A stretch of DNA of 64,000 bases, taken from assembly GCF_004193775.1 (NCBI RefSeq), contig NC_041021.1:34359718-34423717 (forward strand), given 5' to 3'. This DNA comes from Glycine soja (Eukaryota; Streptophyta; Magnoliopsida; Fabales; Fabaceae). The position numbers and the translations under genes are program-made. Positions 11,894 to 24,763 of the stretch are shown in pieces (the first letter of the stretch is position 1; each line of letters opens with the position of its first letter). The notes below the pieces were generated by a model, which had not been told where the DNA came from, made no database searches, and saw nothing but the letters and a program-made list of their open reading frames with translations.

Positions 11894-12782
11894 TATGACA
11901 TGGAAATAGTATAAACTTTGTCAATAAATACTTGTAGTTTCTCATAAGGAGGAATACTTGTACTTGGGGGCATGTCACTCGGTTTGGAACTCCCTTGAGA
12001 CTCAGGCTGATCACCGTAGACGGGGGGGGGGAGTTGCTTGTGCACGATAGGGTGACCTCGACATTTACTACCTAGTTTTCCTAAGTGAGAGTGTCATGTG
12101 GACACGCTTAGGCTATTTCCTTGGGGATGGTATCACATTGCATTTGAGAGTTGAGGTCAGGTGCATGCATCATACTGAGCATGATTAATTGGAAATACGG
12201 ACTGATGATGACTATTTGTGAGTGTGTGTCGGACTAGTGAATGTTTGTGTGACCTTATGATATTTGTTAATATTTTCTTGCTAATTGTGGTTATTTTATT
12301 TTTGTATTAATTTCTTTTTATAATAAACTCACCCCTTGCAATTTTTGTACCGTGTGGTTGGTACCTGTGATGATCGCGAACCTTTATTCGTGGGAGCAGA
12401 ATGACAATAGTATATATGAGAAGTGAGATTCTTTTGTAGAGTCGTCGAGCCGACGTGATGACGTTGGGATTATTTTAGGAGAGAGTTGTGTTTTGTTAAT
12501 TAGCTCCTCTATAGCTGGTTCCATAATTCTTTTTGTTGAATTGAGGATGTAAATCACAAATTTATTTTCCATTATGTGAATGATGTGTACTGAGTTACTA
12601 TACCTATATATATACATGTATTCACTTAAGTAATGGTGCGTTGTTTGGTGAATGTATATCGAGAAAAAAAAATTAGTATCATTTTTTTCATAAGCAAATT
12701 AACGGAGTTTTCATTTAAAAATTGAAATTCTCGCAGTTTAGAGTGGTGATATCTTAGCAACGAGGCGGGTCATTACACATTG

Positions 12783-13765
12783 CAATCAATCTTGTTAGCG
12801 ATTTCTTTTATTTGCACGGCTAACTCCTTTACTTGATCTTTTAACGAATTTATTGCCTTTATGGTGTTCTCGAGGTGGGATTAAGATGTGGTGCTAAGTT
12901 TGATTATGACTTCTTCAAATTTTGTAGTGCATTCTGTCATGAATTTGGCTTCCTTGGCTACTTCCACCATACAGTAAGAGGTATGGTGGTTACCTCCACA
13001 ATCTTCACATGAGAAAATTGGTTCTTTTGGCGGTATCAACGGTTGAAGTTGTTTTACTTTTGGTTACGTTCTCCATCATAGCTTTCATTTGTGTTTATTG
13101 TTTGGGGGATTCATCTTCGGTGTCTCCTTTGGGAACATCCTTTAGAGAGGTGCGGTTGCAATCACGGCCTCGTCCATTGACATAGTATCCTTCTGCTAAA
13201 GCGCTTATCATTCTTCTATATTCATCTGTTGTTTCTTTTATAAACATGGAGATTTGGGTGTAATCGGAGTAATCGTGGAAAGGAAAGCTCCTAAGTAAAG
13301 CTTTATACCTCATATGCATCGAAGAGAGACTCATGTCATTTGTCGAAAGCTAGATATCCTTTCCTTTATAGCTTCAATTTTTTATTCCAGAAATAATTGT
13401 TTGAAGAACTCATCTTTGATCTTTTCCCATGAGTTTAGACTATGGTGTCATTGAGAATTGATTCATTCAAGTGCACTTTCCCCTAATGAAAAGGGAAAAG
13501 GTAGCATCTTGATGTGACTATCTTTGATTTCGAGTATTCTTACTAATATGGATATTTGTTGGAATCGCGTAAGGTGGGTATGCGGTTCTTCAATGCTAGA
13601 TCTCGTAAATTGAGTGTTATGGAGAGTATTCATGATCATGTTAGGAAGATTTACTTGATGTTCTCCCGTATCCACTTGATGAATAGGTTCATTTATATCT
13701 ATGTCTTGGCAGGCTTCTAATTTGGTCATGGTAGGATCTTCGACCATTTTTATAATTATGTGCAA
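12783..13765 (-). pseudogene. Athila-like gag
   Basis: The N-terminal piece (13765-13463) ends with a capsid-like segment of the HLTRF...LPFPFSLGESALE type, and the next piece (13334-13095) contains the SMHMRYKALLRSFPFH and FIKETTDEYRRMI region of the plant gypsy gag domain. A CCHC-like knuckle with CEDCGGNHHTSYC lies at about 13005-12965 and is followed by a coiled-coil-like Lys/Glu stretch. Frameshifts separate the pieces. The product of an intact gene would form the virus-like particle. The solo LTR at 9884-12777 separates this part from the protease. Confidence 0.8.
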
Positions 13766-14410
13766 TACTAAAGAAAGAAATATTTAGTATTTCTTTCAAA
13801 AGAAGGGGTAAGTGATATTTTTGGACAATACCAAATAATAACTAAATAGAAAATTTATATAAAAAAATAAAGTATTTAGCTTAAAAAAAATTTGATTATA
13901 ATTTTTTTTCTATTCAAAACGAGTAAGTAGAAATATTTTTAGAAAAACAAAATTTAAGGGATAAGAATTAATGTTAAACTATTAAAATAGATGATTTATT
14001 TTTTTTCAAAAATCAATAGGAGGGGTTATAGATATATTTTCCAAGAATTTGAATATTTAAAACGGAAAGAGAAAACTTTTTCTGAAAATTAAAAGATAAA
14101 AATAGGAAAATAAATCTAAAAAGATAAAAAATAGAAATCTATATTAAAAACTGAAATATATAATTATTTGTTTTAAAAAAATTATCAAAAAGGGAAACTA
14201 AAATTTAATGCTGAAAATCAAAGATAAAATAAAAACTTAAATATGTTTGTCTAAATTTTTTTCTCTTTTTTTTTTGCAATTTATTTGTCAAAAGAGAAAA
14301 TAAAAGTAAGAAAAACTAAATGTTGAAATTGTAAAAGATAAATTCAAAATATAAATCTATGATTTAATAAGAAGATTGAATTATATTTTTATCTATATGT
14401 ATATTTCAAG
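13766..14410 (-). other. AT-rich leader of the Athila-like element
   Basis: Very AT-rich sequence with runs of A and T between gag and the 5' LTR. I could not find a convincing primer binding site. The outer end of the 5' LTR seems rearranged here, because similarity to the 3' LTR stops near 14411. Confidence 0.5.
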
Positions 14411-15589
14411 ATTTCACATAAAGATATTTTTGTGTTTTTATATTATAAATTACCTAAAACTAAAACTAATCAAAACAAAAAATAAAAAAAAAATATTTTT
14501 CTAGAGTGATTAATGTGCTGAAAAATTAATAGTTGAAATTAAAAGAAAAAGTAGGAAGTTATTTGTTGATGCGATAATAATGACAGATAGAAACAATAAC
14601 ATTGAGATGGGATTGTACTCAAAATTTACGTATTTGTTGCAATTCCTAAAACTTCTATGTCGTTATACCATTCATCCCCAATTCACTAATGTATTTTATC
14701 CCTAATCATAGACCCTAAATCACTTGCCTTGATTCCCAATCCCTTGGCAAACCAAAAGCAATCAACACTATCATTAGGGACTTAGTGGGGCTTAACCAAG
14801 ATTATTCTATCCCTAGAGATAACCTCAATTAAGTATTCGATTTAGTTTGAGTTTCAACCAGACTCACCAAAGTACACGTCAATTCCTGGAATCATCTATG
14901 AGGTGCACAAGCTCACAAAGCATTAAGTATAGAAGGCGAATAATGAACTTAAACAATATATTAATGTGAGAAAATTACATCAAATAGGATTCAATTTTTC
15001 CTCTCCTAGCTAAGAAAGAAACTAGCCACTCATGAAATACAAGAGAGAAAAGAAAAGAGTTTTTCAGTGAAGGGTGATGTGTAAAGGTGTCTTTTTTTTT
15101 GTTCCTGCCTATGCCTCTCTATTTATAGAATCATAGATGTGTTTAATAGAAGCAAATAATCTCCTTAATTTACAAAATAATATAATCTATACAAGGAAAT
15201 TATCTCTTCAGTTGATATAATCTGTTTTCATTGTTGCAATTATCTTCCATATGATTTTCTTCATTTATATTCGAGCTATATCTCTATAATTATCTTTGTT
15301 TTGAATTAATTCAGTTTCTAGACACATTGTCTGGTGCGTTCCTCTATTTGAGCTAGTTTGAGCGGCCTATACTTCGCTTAAGCAAGGTACCTTGTAAAAT
15401 TGCCCTATTTCTCTATAAAAAAAATCACAAAATCATATTAAAAACTTCTAAAATCATAATTCCTATCATAAATATATTAAAAATTGAAAATATATTAAAT
15501 TTGATTCAAAACAATGTCTAAAGTATACTAAAGTATCAAATAAACATCACAAATTGCATATGAAAATATGGTAAAATTTATGTTTATTA
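14411..15589 (-). repeat. 5' LTR of the Athila-like element (incomplete at its inner end)
   Basis: Matches 3433-4599 by eye with many substitutions and small gaps. About 100 bp corresponding to 3306-3432 are missing or replaced at its left side. The paired motif seen in the other LTR is kept as GTTTGAGC at 15356 and GCTTAAGC at 15376, again 20 bp apart. Confidence 0.82.
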
Positions 15590-16960
15590 AGGATCCATGG
15601 AGTTTTTAACAAGATTTGGTACCAAGAAGACCATGTACAAGGATATTGTAGTCGAGTATGTTGTCATTCATGCCAACATCTCTTATAACATATTATTCGG
15701 TCGATCGTCGATTAATGTCATTAGAGACATTGTATCTACCCCACATCTTGCAATGAAGTTCCCATCCATGTAGATCAAAAAGCAACTTGAGAATGCTACA
15801 TGGCTACTTTGAAACTCACTCCTATTCAAGAAATATTGATGTTGCAAGAAATCAATATAGTAACTTTGACAGACATAGATAAGAGGGAGACTTTGGATCT
15901 AGGCCCAAGGACCAAGGAAGATAAAAGACTAAATCTGAATAAAGATGTCAAACCCCACCAACTAAGACCTGAAGAAGGACAAGTGACATTTTTCGGAACT
16001 CAATTAGAAGACACAGAGCAATTACTTATAGTCTAAGTCTTAGATGCCAATGCTGACTTGTTTGCATGGTCAACAACAGATATGCCCGACATAGACCCAA
16101 CAATCATTGTCATTGACTGCCAATATACCGAGATATTAAGCCAATAGCACAAAAGAAGAGAAAAGTGAGGGGGGAAAAGTGAAGGGCCATTCAAGAAGAA
16201 GTTAGGAAATTGCTCACAACCTAGTTTATCCAATAAGTATGATACACGACTAGGCTCTTAAATTTTGTTATGGTCAAGAAATCCAATGGCAAATGGAGAG
16301 TGTGCACGAACTACACTAACCTTAACAAAGCATGCCTGAAGGATGCATACCCTTTACCCACTATAGATAGACTATTGGATAGAGCAATAGGGAATCACTT
16401 GCTCAGTTTTTTGGATGCATACTTAGGGTACAATAAAATCTGGATACACCCACAAGATGAAGAAAAAACGGCCTTCAAAACCAAATCAGCCAACTATTGC
16501 TATCAAGTTAAGTCATTCAGCCTAAAAAATGTCGGGGACACATACCAACGTTTAATGGATAAAATATTCAAAGAGTATATTCAAAGAAATATAGAGGTAT
16601 ATATTGATGACATGGTGGTCAAGTCTAATGAATCCAAGTCCCATGCTCATGATTTAGAAGAAATATTTACACAGATTCAGAAACATAACATGCAGCTCAA
16701 CCTGGAGAAATGTGTATTTGGAGTATAAGGAGGTAAATTCTTAGTGTTTATGCTCTCACACAGGGGGATACTAGCAAATTCGGATAAGTGTCAAGTTGTT
16801 ATTAAGATGAGAAGTCTAGAGAATCTCAAAGAAAACCAAAGACTAACTGGCCGAATAGGCTCCTTAACAATATTCCTCCCTAGGATAGCAGAAAAAGCCA
16901 AACCCATCATAAACTTGTTAAAGAAAGCAAAAAGGTCCCAATGGGATTAGGAGTGTGAGG
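15590..16960 (+). pseudogene. Tat-type protease end, linker and reverse transcriptase
   Basis: The protease resumes with a segment including VVEYVVIHANISYN and LFGRSSIN, then STPHLAMKFPS (15590-15780). A linker with DLFAWS and MPDIDP follows (about 16040-16110). RT then shows MVKKSNGKWRVCTNYTNLNK (from 16270), DAYPLPTIDRL, the active-site box YIDD at about 16600, and a LEKCVFGV end (16728). The thumb continues at 16744-16950 after a stop. The catalytic pair survives, but stops and small indels make the gene defective. The spacing agrees with Tat elements such as those of grasses and legumes. Confidence 0.9.
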
Positions 16961-17019
16961 AAGCCTTTCAAGAATTATAGATAATTGATAAGAGAACACT
17001 TAGGATTGTCTTGAAAACA

Positions 17020-17975
17020 GGTATAAAAAGAAAGGAATTTGACCCAAATCGTGACCTGCTGGTAGAACCAAAGTTATCAAAAGGAGCATGACCCTAACCG
17101 CGACGACTTGCTGGTAGAACCAACATTATCAAGTTATTAACCCAAGAATAAAGGAAAAGCTCTCACAATAAAGAAACTCTTAAATTTCATTAATCTTCAA
17201 ATTCTTCCTTTGGAGAGTACAAGAGTTCACTATTTATAGGTTATTCTTGAAACGCTAGAATAAATTCCCACTAACATGCATTTACCAAATGCATTGATAA
17301 TTGCATACCCACTGCCTAGAAAAACGACAATAAACATGAAAATAAATTCACACTTGTCACTAAATGACTTGGAGCACTTCTAGGAAGCATTTAGTAAGGC
17401 TAAGAGAAAATAAAAAGTCGCTAGAAAATTCAGCCTAAAATTAGTACAAAAATTACAAATAAAATGAAAAAAATTGTATTTAGTTATTATCTAATCAGTC
17501 CAATATTAATAATCCACCAAAATTGATCAACTCAGCCCATCGATGCTTCTTATCTTGTAAATTAGGCTTCCCAAAGTGAATTTACAAGTTGGGCTCAAAT
17601 CATCTTTAACAATTTGTAGGAAAGTGACTCAATTAGGTGCAACCCTTAATTCACATTGGTCTTGTTTCTCTTTGAACTTTAGAATTAGACCTTGCAATGC
17701 TTGCTTCATCCTTTTAGTCTTGGACCTTGTCATAATACCTCCAATTCCATGTAAAGGATCATTAGACAGGCTGGTTGCACCTCTATCATTAGACTAGCCT
17801 CATCACCACTCTTAGCTAAATCGAACACACAAAAGAAGTTAATCATATACCTTTCAATTTTTGGAAAAGCCGAAGTGCAACAACAGTTCAAGAACATGAA
17901 AGAACCCAACATCCTATCTATTTTGTCAGTCTAGTTTTGCATGATGTTGAAACCTGATACCAACTGATTGAAAAG
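17020..17975 (-). mobile_element. remnant of another LTR element, minus strand
   Basis: The Tat frame is interrupted here. On the - strand one sees a sequence resembling a primer binding site for initiator tRNA-Met (TGGTATCAGG, about 17961-17970), a short frame (17912-17730) without a recognisable domain, and an LTR-like promoter part with CTATAAATAG near 17230. A direct repeat around CTGGTAGAACCAA occurs at about 17062 and 17111. No clean ends or duplication were found, so the borders are approximate. Confidence 0.45.
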
Positions 17976-18346
17976 GTCATGTAGGCATTAGTTCATGCAG
18001 TGAGGCATCTCCAACAATATTTCCAAAGTCACTGGTGGTATTTAGGACGAACTATCCAATAGCCAAAGTATTGAGAAAGCTTGAGTTAGTCAGAAGAATG
18101 ATGGCATGGTCAATTGAGTTGTCAAAATTCAACATTCAATACGAGCCAAGGGGGGTCCATAAAAATGCAACATTTAGCATATTTTATTAACGAGTTGCAT
18201 CTGGCTAGTCACTTTGAGGACTAATGGTAGGTGATACATGTGGATGGATCCTCCAACCGAAAAAATGTAGAGTTAAGGTCTTATTAGAACCAAATCAAAT
18301 GACATTGGAGCAATATCTCAGATTCGGCTTCAAAGCCTTCAACAAC

Positions 18347-19689
18347 TGAAAAAGATGATGGGACTCACAAACCAAAAAGGGGGTGAATTGGTTTCTGAAT
18401 CAAATCAGACTTTTAAAAAAATAGAGTTAAAAAAAAACTTCTTTTCCAAGAATCGTATCACAAACTTTTGAAAAACCAATATTTAATCTATCACCCCTAA
18501 CACAAAATCTTTTGTTAAAGTTCTTTCTCAAGAAGATATTTACTTTAATCTTTAGGTAATTGATCAAGACTATAATGAGACAGAAAAATAAGATCAAGAG
18601 AAGATGTACACCAATTTTTATATTAGTTCACTCTCTATCTCTAGAGAAGCTAATTCAGTCATCTAATCTTACAAGCAATCACAATCAATCTTAGTTCCTA
18701 CCCCAGAAAAAGAGACTAAGGCACCTAATCCTAGGGTCCTTTGGGAATGAGAGCCTAAGAGAAACCTACCCTTAGCCCAAACTAGAAAAACTTATTCTAG
18801 CATGCCTTCAAAAATTCATGCATATGTTAACAACGTGTAAAACACACAAAAAACAAAGTCAAGGAAAGACACAACCTGATCAATCATATGCAAAAACCTT
18901 GCTTAAGTGAATGAATGTCTTCTTGTACTCAATAGAAATTCACAACTGACTTTTCACCATGAGATCTTCAAAAACAAAGTTTAGAAGTTGTGAGTCACAC
19001 TTTTTCCAAGCACTTAATCTTCTCTCTTTATTTCACTTATTTCAGCTAGTTTTCTAGCACACACACTCTCAAAAGTGAGAACACAAGGTGGTTATTTATA
19101 GAGAAAATAGTTATAACTACATGTAATCGATTATTTCAAAGAAGTAATCGATTATATTATCATTTCAATCGATTAAAGTGTTCTTCCCAACATCTAGGAA
19201 ACTTTCAAGACTAATGTAATTGATTAGATTCTTGATGTAATCGTTTAAAGTGTTCTTGATCACTTTCAGGAACACTTTTAAGAACAAAGTAATTGATTAC
19301 AATTATCTGGTAATCGATTAAAGTAGAGACTCCTGAAAAATCAATCATTGTCTCAATTGAATTATTTAATCGATTACGGTTAGCTTGTAATCAATTAAAC
19401 TGAAATGAAAATCTCTCTGTAAGCTACAAACTGGTGTAATCAATTATGATCAGCCTTGTAATCGATTAAAACAGAGTTTTACGCATTGAAAAAAGTTTCT
19501 AACTTTAGAACCAATCTTCTTACTCCAACATGATGATGCATGATGTACATATGAAAGTATAGAGACTAAGATGCAACACACAATACAACAATCAATACAC
19601 ATGCCACTCAAGATAGTTAGGCATGTAAAAGTCAAAACTTCTTCAAGCTCCAAGACTTAGTCTTTATGTTGCTCCCCCTATCTCGAACA
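18347..19689 (-). mobile_element. solo LTR in the Tat RNase H
   Basis: Begins TGAAAAAG, ends CGAACA, flanked by ACAAC (18342-18346) and AAAAC (19690-19694), a duplication with one mismatch. The interrupted RNase H reads on in frame across it. The promoter appears to be on the - strand: a TATAAATA box lies at 19093-19100 read in that direction. No coding sequence inside. Confidence 0.82.
19124..19468 (-). promoter_or_regulatory. array of TAATCGATTA-like palindromes, spaced 21 bp
   Basis: Palindromes or one- to two-base variants start at 19124, 19145, 19166; 19217, 19238; 19290, 19311; 19367, 19388; 19437, 19459. Steps inside a group are 21 bp (22 in the last). Groups repeat at about 70-77 bp. 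The array starts about 25 bp upstream of the minus-strand TATA box. Function as protein binding sites is inferred. Confidence 0.75.
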
Positions 19690-20017
19690 AAAACCAAGCA
19701 GAATATGAAGCACTTCTAGCCGGTCTTAGATTATCCAAGGAAGTTGAAGCAAAAAAGATAAGATATTGGAGCAATTCAAAGGAGGCAACTAGACAGATCA
19801 ATAGAGAATGTCAAGTCAAAGACCTCCAACTTTTGAAATATTATTATGCTTTTATGAGGCTAAAAGAAGAGTTTGAAGATGTACAGGTTAAGCACATTGA
19901 CCGAGATCGCAATGAAAGAGTCGATGAGTGGGCTAGGATAGCAAGTGACAGAAAGGCTAGTCATTTATGAACCCTAATACAGGAAACATTTCCAGAACTG
20001 GGTATCCACTTAGATGA

Positions 20018-21247
20018 ATGCATGAATATCTATTAGATGATAAGGAATGGATGACTAATATAGTTTATTACCTAACCAAAGGTGACCTCCCAGAGGACAC
20101 ATTGAAAGCTAAAGTTTTGAGAACTAAAGCAACAAGATATGTCATGATATATGGAGATCTTTACAGACGAGGGTTCTCAACACCCCTACTCAAATGTCTA
20201 ACTCGAGATTAGGCCGAGTATGTAATCAAGTAGTTGCACGAAGAAATTTATAGAATGCACTCAGGAAGTCGAACAATGGCAACCCAAGTACTTAGGGCAA
20301 GATATTATTGGTCGACATTGAGGACCAATTATGCTAAATATGTGAAAAGATGTGTTCAATGCCAAAAACATGGCAATCTCATCCATCAACTTGCCAACAA
20401 GTTACATATTCTTGCTTCTCCTTGGCCCTTTGCCATGTGGGGCATGAATCTACTTGGACCTTTCCCACCAGCTAAAGGATAGTGCAAGTATTGGCTAGTC
20501 GTAATCGATTACTTCATAAAATGTCTAGAAGGTGAGCCTTTAACCACTATCTCGGCTAATAATGTGCAAAAAAAATTATGGAGTAATGTAGTGACAAGAT
20601 TCGACATCCCGCATAGTGATAACTGAGAATGGCTTACAATTCATGGATAAAAGTTGAATGACTTTATAAAATTGTAAGGGATCAACCACTAAGTTACATC
20701 AGTGGAACATCCTCAAACCAATAGCCAATCTGAAGCAGCCAACAAAATCATCTTGGTTGAGTTGAAGAAGAAACTTGGTTTGGCCAAAGGAAAATGGGCC
20801 AAGGAGTTACTAGAAGTTCTATGGGGAATTTATTGCACTCCACAAGCCACCACCAAAGAAACACCATTTCAGTTAACTTATGGGACTGATGCTTTGATTC
20901 CAGTAGAGGTGGGAGAACCTTCATTTCGACAATTGTACTACAACAAAGCAGGGAACATTAATGCTTTAAAGGGTGAACTCGACCTCATTGAAAAAACCAG
21001 AGATCAAGCAAGGATTACAATTGAAGCATGCAAACAAAGAATGGTCAAGAGGTTTAATTCAAAATCGAAACCAAGAGAATTCTTGGAAGAAGCCTTGGTA
21101 TGGAGGGTGCAAGGTGATGCAAGAAAGGACTCCAGGGGAGGACTTAGGAAAAACCTCATAAATGAGGCTTCCAAACTAGAAGAACTCTTTGGCAAGCTCA
21201 TATTGTGCACTTGGAATTCCACTCACCTCAAGTTTTATTACAATTAG
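20018..21247 (+). pseudogene. Tat-type integrase
   Basis: The zinc-binding N-terminus (20234-20380) has H-x-H spacing with HSGSRTMATQVLRARYYW and CVQCQKHG. The core follows with PWPFAMWGMNLLGPFPPAKG, a broken VVIDYF segment, and then VEHPQTNSQSEAANK (20700), which carries the third acidic residue of the catalytic triad. Conserved PFQLTYGTDALIPVEVGEPS lies at about 20865-20930. The C-terminal part ends at 21247. Stops at 20213, 20480 and in the 20600 region inactivate it. The end to the antisense ORF is about 700 bp. Confidence 0.88.
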
Positions 21248-21959
21248 ATTTATGTATTCAATGGTGTACTCTTTTTCCTTACTCAAATTTTTTCCCTATA
21301 AGAATGTGTAAGGGTTTTTTCCAAGAAGGTTTTAACGAGGCACCTCATTTCAAATCAATGAATACAAAACTCACTTCAATCATATAATTATTTATCTTTA
21401 ATCTTGAAAATGAGATTTCCCTCCTGAAAACTCATATTCGGGTAAGAACGTGCCTTTAATCCTATAAAAGTTCAAATTCACAAGGTTTCCCTCCCGAGTA
21501 GTCCTACTCAGCCAAGGATGCACCTTCATTAAATTCATAGGTTCCCCTCCTAAGTAATCCTACTCGACCAAGGAAGTACCTTTAATCTCGTTACAAGGTT
21601 TCTTTCCCAAGTGGCCCTACTCAATCAAGGACGAGCCTTTAAATGATCAAAGATCTCTTTCCAAGTACTATGACTTGATTTAGGTCATATTCACTTTTGT
21701 AACAAAATGACACCTTAAACCTGCTTATATCTATTTATTTCGCCGAACATGCTCAGATAAAACCACACTTACAATTTGACCAATGTATGTAACAAAATAA
21801 AATCAAATTGACAAAAGGACGAGTATACCTGGAAAAGTATGTGTTTCATTCATATAAATAAAGGATAGTACAAGGAAGCATAACATAAGTTAAAAGTAAT
21901 TCTAAGGCACTACCGACCACCTAATACATCAACTATCACTACTCGGATTTTCTAATTAC
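21248..21959 (+). other. untranslated spacer of the Tat element with short repeats
   Basis: Non-coding. A unit containing AAGGTTTCCCTCCCGAGTAGTCCTACTC-like sequence recurs loosely three to four times at about 21420-21640 with a step of roughly 60 bp. No ORF. Confidence 0.5.
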
Positions 21960-23380
21960 TAACTTCATCTTCATCCACTTACCTTTCTTCCTCTTCACCA
22001 AAACCTGCATTGGTCAATAAGGTGTCAACAGGTGGAGTAGGTGGTCGACTTGAACTAGGAGCCTTCTTTGGAATGTCATTGATAGACATCAAGACACCCT
22101 CATGCACATCCTTAAGGATGTCAAACTCCACGGTGTCCGGAATCTCAAACTTGTGGCGCACTTGCCGGATAGCCTTGTCAAAACTAGCCTTGTGTTCCTA
22201 GAATACCTTTTCACAAGCACCTTTCATCAAGAGTTGATACTTGTTTCTCCCTTTCTCAATATTCTCCTTGGTCCTAGCAATCAATTCCTTTAACTTATCA
22301 ACCTCTGCCTTCAAAGCCACAATAGATTCTTTTTCTCTTTTAAGTTTTTGGCCCTAGGAAGCTTCTCGATTCTGAACTTCTTTACATCAATATTCAAGTT
22401 GGAGTTATCAACAACCAACTTTATGTTTGCATGTAAAGCCCAATCCCTTCCCCTAGCCATCCCTTCAAGCTCCTTTTTTAGTTTGACCACTTCTTGGTCA
22501 ATCGAAGAGTTGCTCAAAATCATGTGTTGAGTGATAGCAGCTGACCTTGCTTAAAGATCACAAAACATCACCCAAGCAAAAGGCAGATCAACACTTTGAA
22601 GAATATCCTTACCAAATTCCGACACCACACTATTTGACATCAAACTTTGAGGGTGGTAGGTTGAGTTGAAAAACTCCTTGCCAAACACCATGGAAAGTGC
22701 TTCGAGAGAGCTAGAAGGAAGAGTGTTTAATTGATGCAATGTTTGTTGTTCCAACCTTTTTTGAGGCTGAGCCTCCTCATCACCTTCTTTAGTACATTTC
22801 CTTTTTTTTGTTTTTGTTGGCAAGAGGAACAACATCATTGGGTGAAGGACAAGGAAGGAGGTCGAATCAAAAGGCCGAACAATGGAGAATGGTGTGTAAA
22901 AATAGTTATTGGACAAGGGCAAGTATACCTTACACAATAATAACAATGGACTAAAAGTCTAGATATCAAACCCTTAGGACCAATTGTTCCGAATTAGTCA
23001 GAATTATTAAACTAAATAGTTGGATTAATCAAAAGAGGAATTAAAGTATTTTTATGGTTATGGTTTTAAAGAAAACAAGTAAAATACGCAAAAGAGATAT
23101 TTGAATGATATTAAAAGCAATCGGGGATTATGATTCAGTAGTACCAATTTTCCCCCGATCCAAGTTCCTATGAAATTCATACACAGTTAATTACCAATTC
23201 TCAAAGTCAATGATCAAGGTCTAATGATGCTCTTTCCTTGAATCCATACTCCAATGACCATAGATGTATTGTTTCAAGTCAAAGGATATAATCAAAACAA
23301 GGGATGATAAATTAAAGGTTAATTAATCTATTAGAGATTACCCAAATAGTTTAAACATGCAACTTGGTGTAAAACATTAT

Positions 23381-24265
23381 TGATGTAGCTCCATGTAGAG
23401 CTTGTAGGCCTGGGATCTTCTTCATTAATGGAGTCATTTGCTTCTTGAAGATTAATGGCAGTGGAATGGAGAAGGAAGAAAGATTATTGGAGATGCCACT
23501 TCAAGGAGAAGATGAGTCAAGAACAAGCTCACCACCATAGGAATCCATGGATAAGAGCTTGAAGGTAGGAGAAGATGAGTGGAGGGAGAAGGAGAGAAGG
23601 AGCATGAAATTTTATGCCTCAAATGAGATCTGAACTTTGAAGTGTAATTCTCAAATGATCAAAGTTAAAAAAAATGCACACACAATGCCTCTATTTATAG
23701 CCTAAGTATCACATATGAATAGTGAATTTTAGCTATGGTTCAGCCCACTAATCCAAAATCATGTCCAAGATACTCCACTAAGTGTGCTTAGGTGTCATGA
23801 GGTATGTAAAGCATGAAGGACATGCACAAATTGTAACTATATGATGTAGCAATGGGGTGTAGCAATCAAATCCTCACCTCCCCCTCCAAAATTTAATTGG
23901 ATTGGGCTTTTCCCAATTCAATTAAATTTATCTCCCAACACACACACATCAAATAGTGCACTTAATGCATGCGAAATTACAAAACTACCCCTAATACAAA
24001 AACTAGTCTAAGTGCCCTAAAATACAAGGGCTGAAAAATCCTACATTACTAGGGTACCCTCCCTACACTCTGGAGCCCTAAATACAAGGCCCAAAAATAA
24101 TGAAACCTTAATCTAATATGTACAAAAATAAGTGGGCTCATACTTAGCCCATGGGACCAAAAACTAGCCTAAGGCTCATGAGAACCCTAGGGTCTTCTCT
24201 TGCCTCTATGGCTCAATCTTCTTGGAGTCTTCTATCCAATGCCCTTGGAGGGTAGGATTGCATCA
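23381..24265 (-). mobile_element. solo LTR, 885 bp
   Basis: Read on the - strand it starts TGATGCAATCC. It is flanked by a perfect duplication ATTAT (23376-23380 and 24266-24270). A minus-strand TATAAATA box lies near 23692. The same family sits in + orientation at 56774-57670. Confidence 0.9.
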
Positions 24266-24763
24266 ATTATCTACCCAGGTCTACCAAAAATATGCAAATG
24301 ATCACCATAGTACATTTGATTGAGCATAAGAATGATTGGTTCTCAATTAAAAAATAGATATAAGGAAGAGAATTAATTAACATAAAAGATTAAGGAATTT
24401 CATTAAGAACAAGGAAAGGGATACAATTGAATAGTTACATCATAACCCATAGACTAGGGTGACTAGTCGCTCATGATCAGAGCACAACTCATAATCCTAT
24501 ATGAAATAGACATAGACATACCAATAAGGAAGAAACAATGATCATGATTTGTCCTTACGGTGTTGTCTACACTTCACAACTCTCAAAACCCTCAAAAGTT
24601 CTCAAATTCAAAACTAGGTAAAAGGTACTAAAGATACAAGATACGACCCATATTTATAATTTCTCAAAAAGATGTCAATCAGAAAAGGCACACTATGTCC
24701 GTGATGAAATCCATTACGACATGGGCAAAAAGTCATGACGTTGAAGCTCTGGGGCGTTGTGGA

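Larger units (their letters stand above)
9884..12777 (+). mobile_element. solo LTR, 2.9 kb, gypsy type
   Basis: Starts TGTAACACCC, ends GGTCATTACA, and is flanked by a perfect 5 bp duplication CATTG (9879-9883 and 12778-12782). No internal coding region is present, so it is a solo LTR left by recombination between two LTRs. A TATAAATA box lies at 10446-10453 on the + strand. Related ends occur at 50259 (TGTAATGACCC on the other strand). The small frames inside, for example at 10465 and 10164, show no protein family. Confidence 0.93.
3306..15589 (-). mobile_element. Athila-like Ty3/gypsy element inserted in the Tat protease
   Basis: Read on the - strand: 5' LTR 14411-15589, leader, gag 12783-13765, protease 8999-9883, RT-RNase H 7467-8998, integrase 6250-7320, 3' LTR 3306-4599. 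Flanks AAGAT (3301-3305) and AGGAT (15590-15594) look like a 5 bp target duplication with one substitution; removing the element rejoins the Tat protease in frame. The LTRs start TAATAAAC rather than TG on the - strand, while a third copy of the family at 55061 starts TGATAAAC. The RT resembles Athila elements (FMDD box). It is interrupted by a solo LTR at 9884-12777. Confidence 0.88.
17976..19970 (+). pseudogene. Tat-type RNase H, split by a solo LTR
   Basis: The RT connection and first RNase H strand are at 17976-18346 (segments like WSIELSKFNIQYEPRG and HVDGSSN). The frame stops at a Phe-Asn-Asn codon row at 18346 and continues after the solo LTR at 19695 with QAEYEALLAGLRLSKEVE and, further on, HIDRDRNERVDEWAR. 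The break point falls within one codon row, which is good evidence that the LTR is a later insertion. Numerous stops. Tat elements often have a second RNase H copy; I cannot tell which copy this is. Confidence 0.8.

Noticed and set aside
17020..17975. Endogenous caulimovirus piece
   Set aside because: A tRNA-Met-like site and a TATA box alone are not enough; no movement protein, coat protein or viral RT motif is present.
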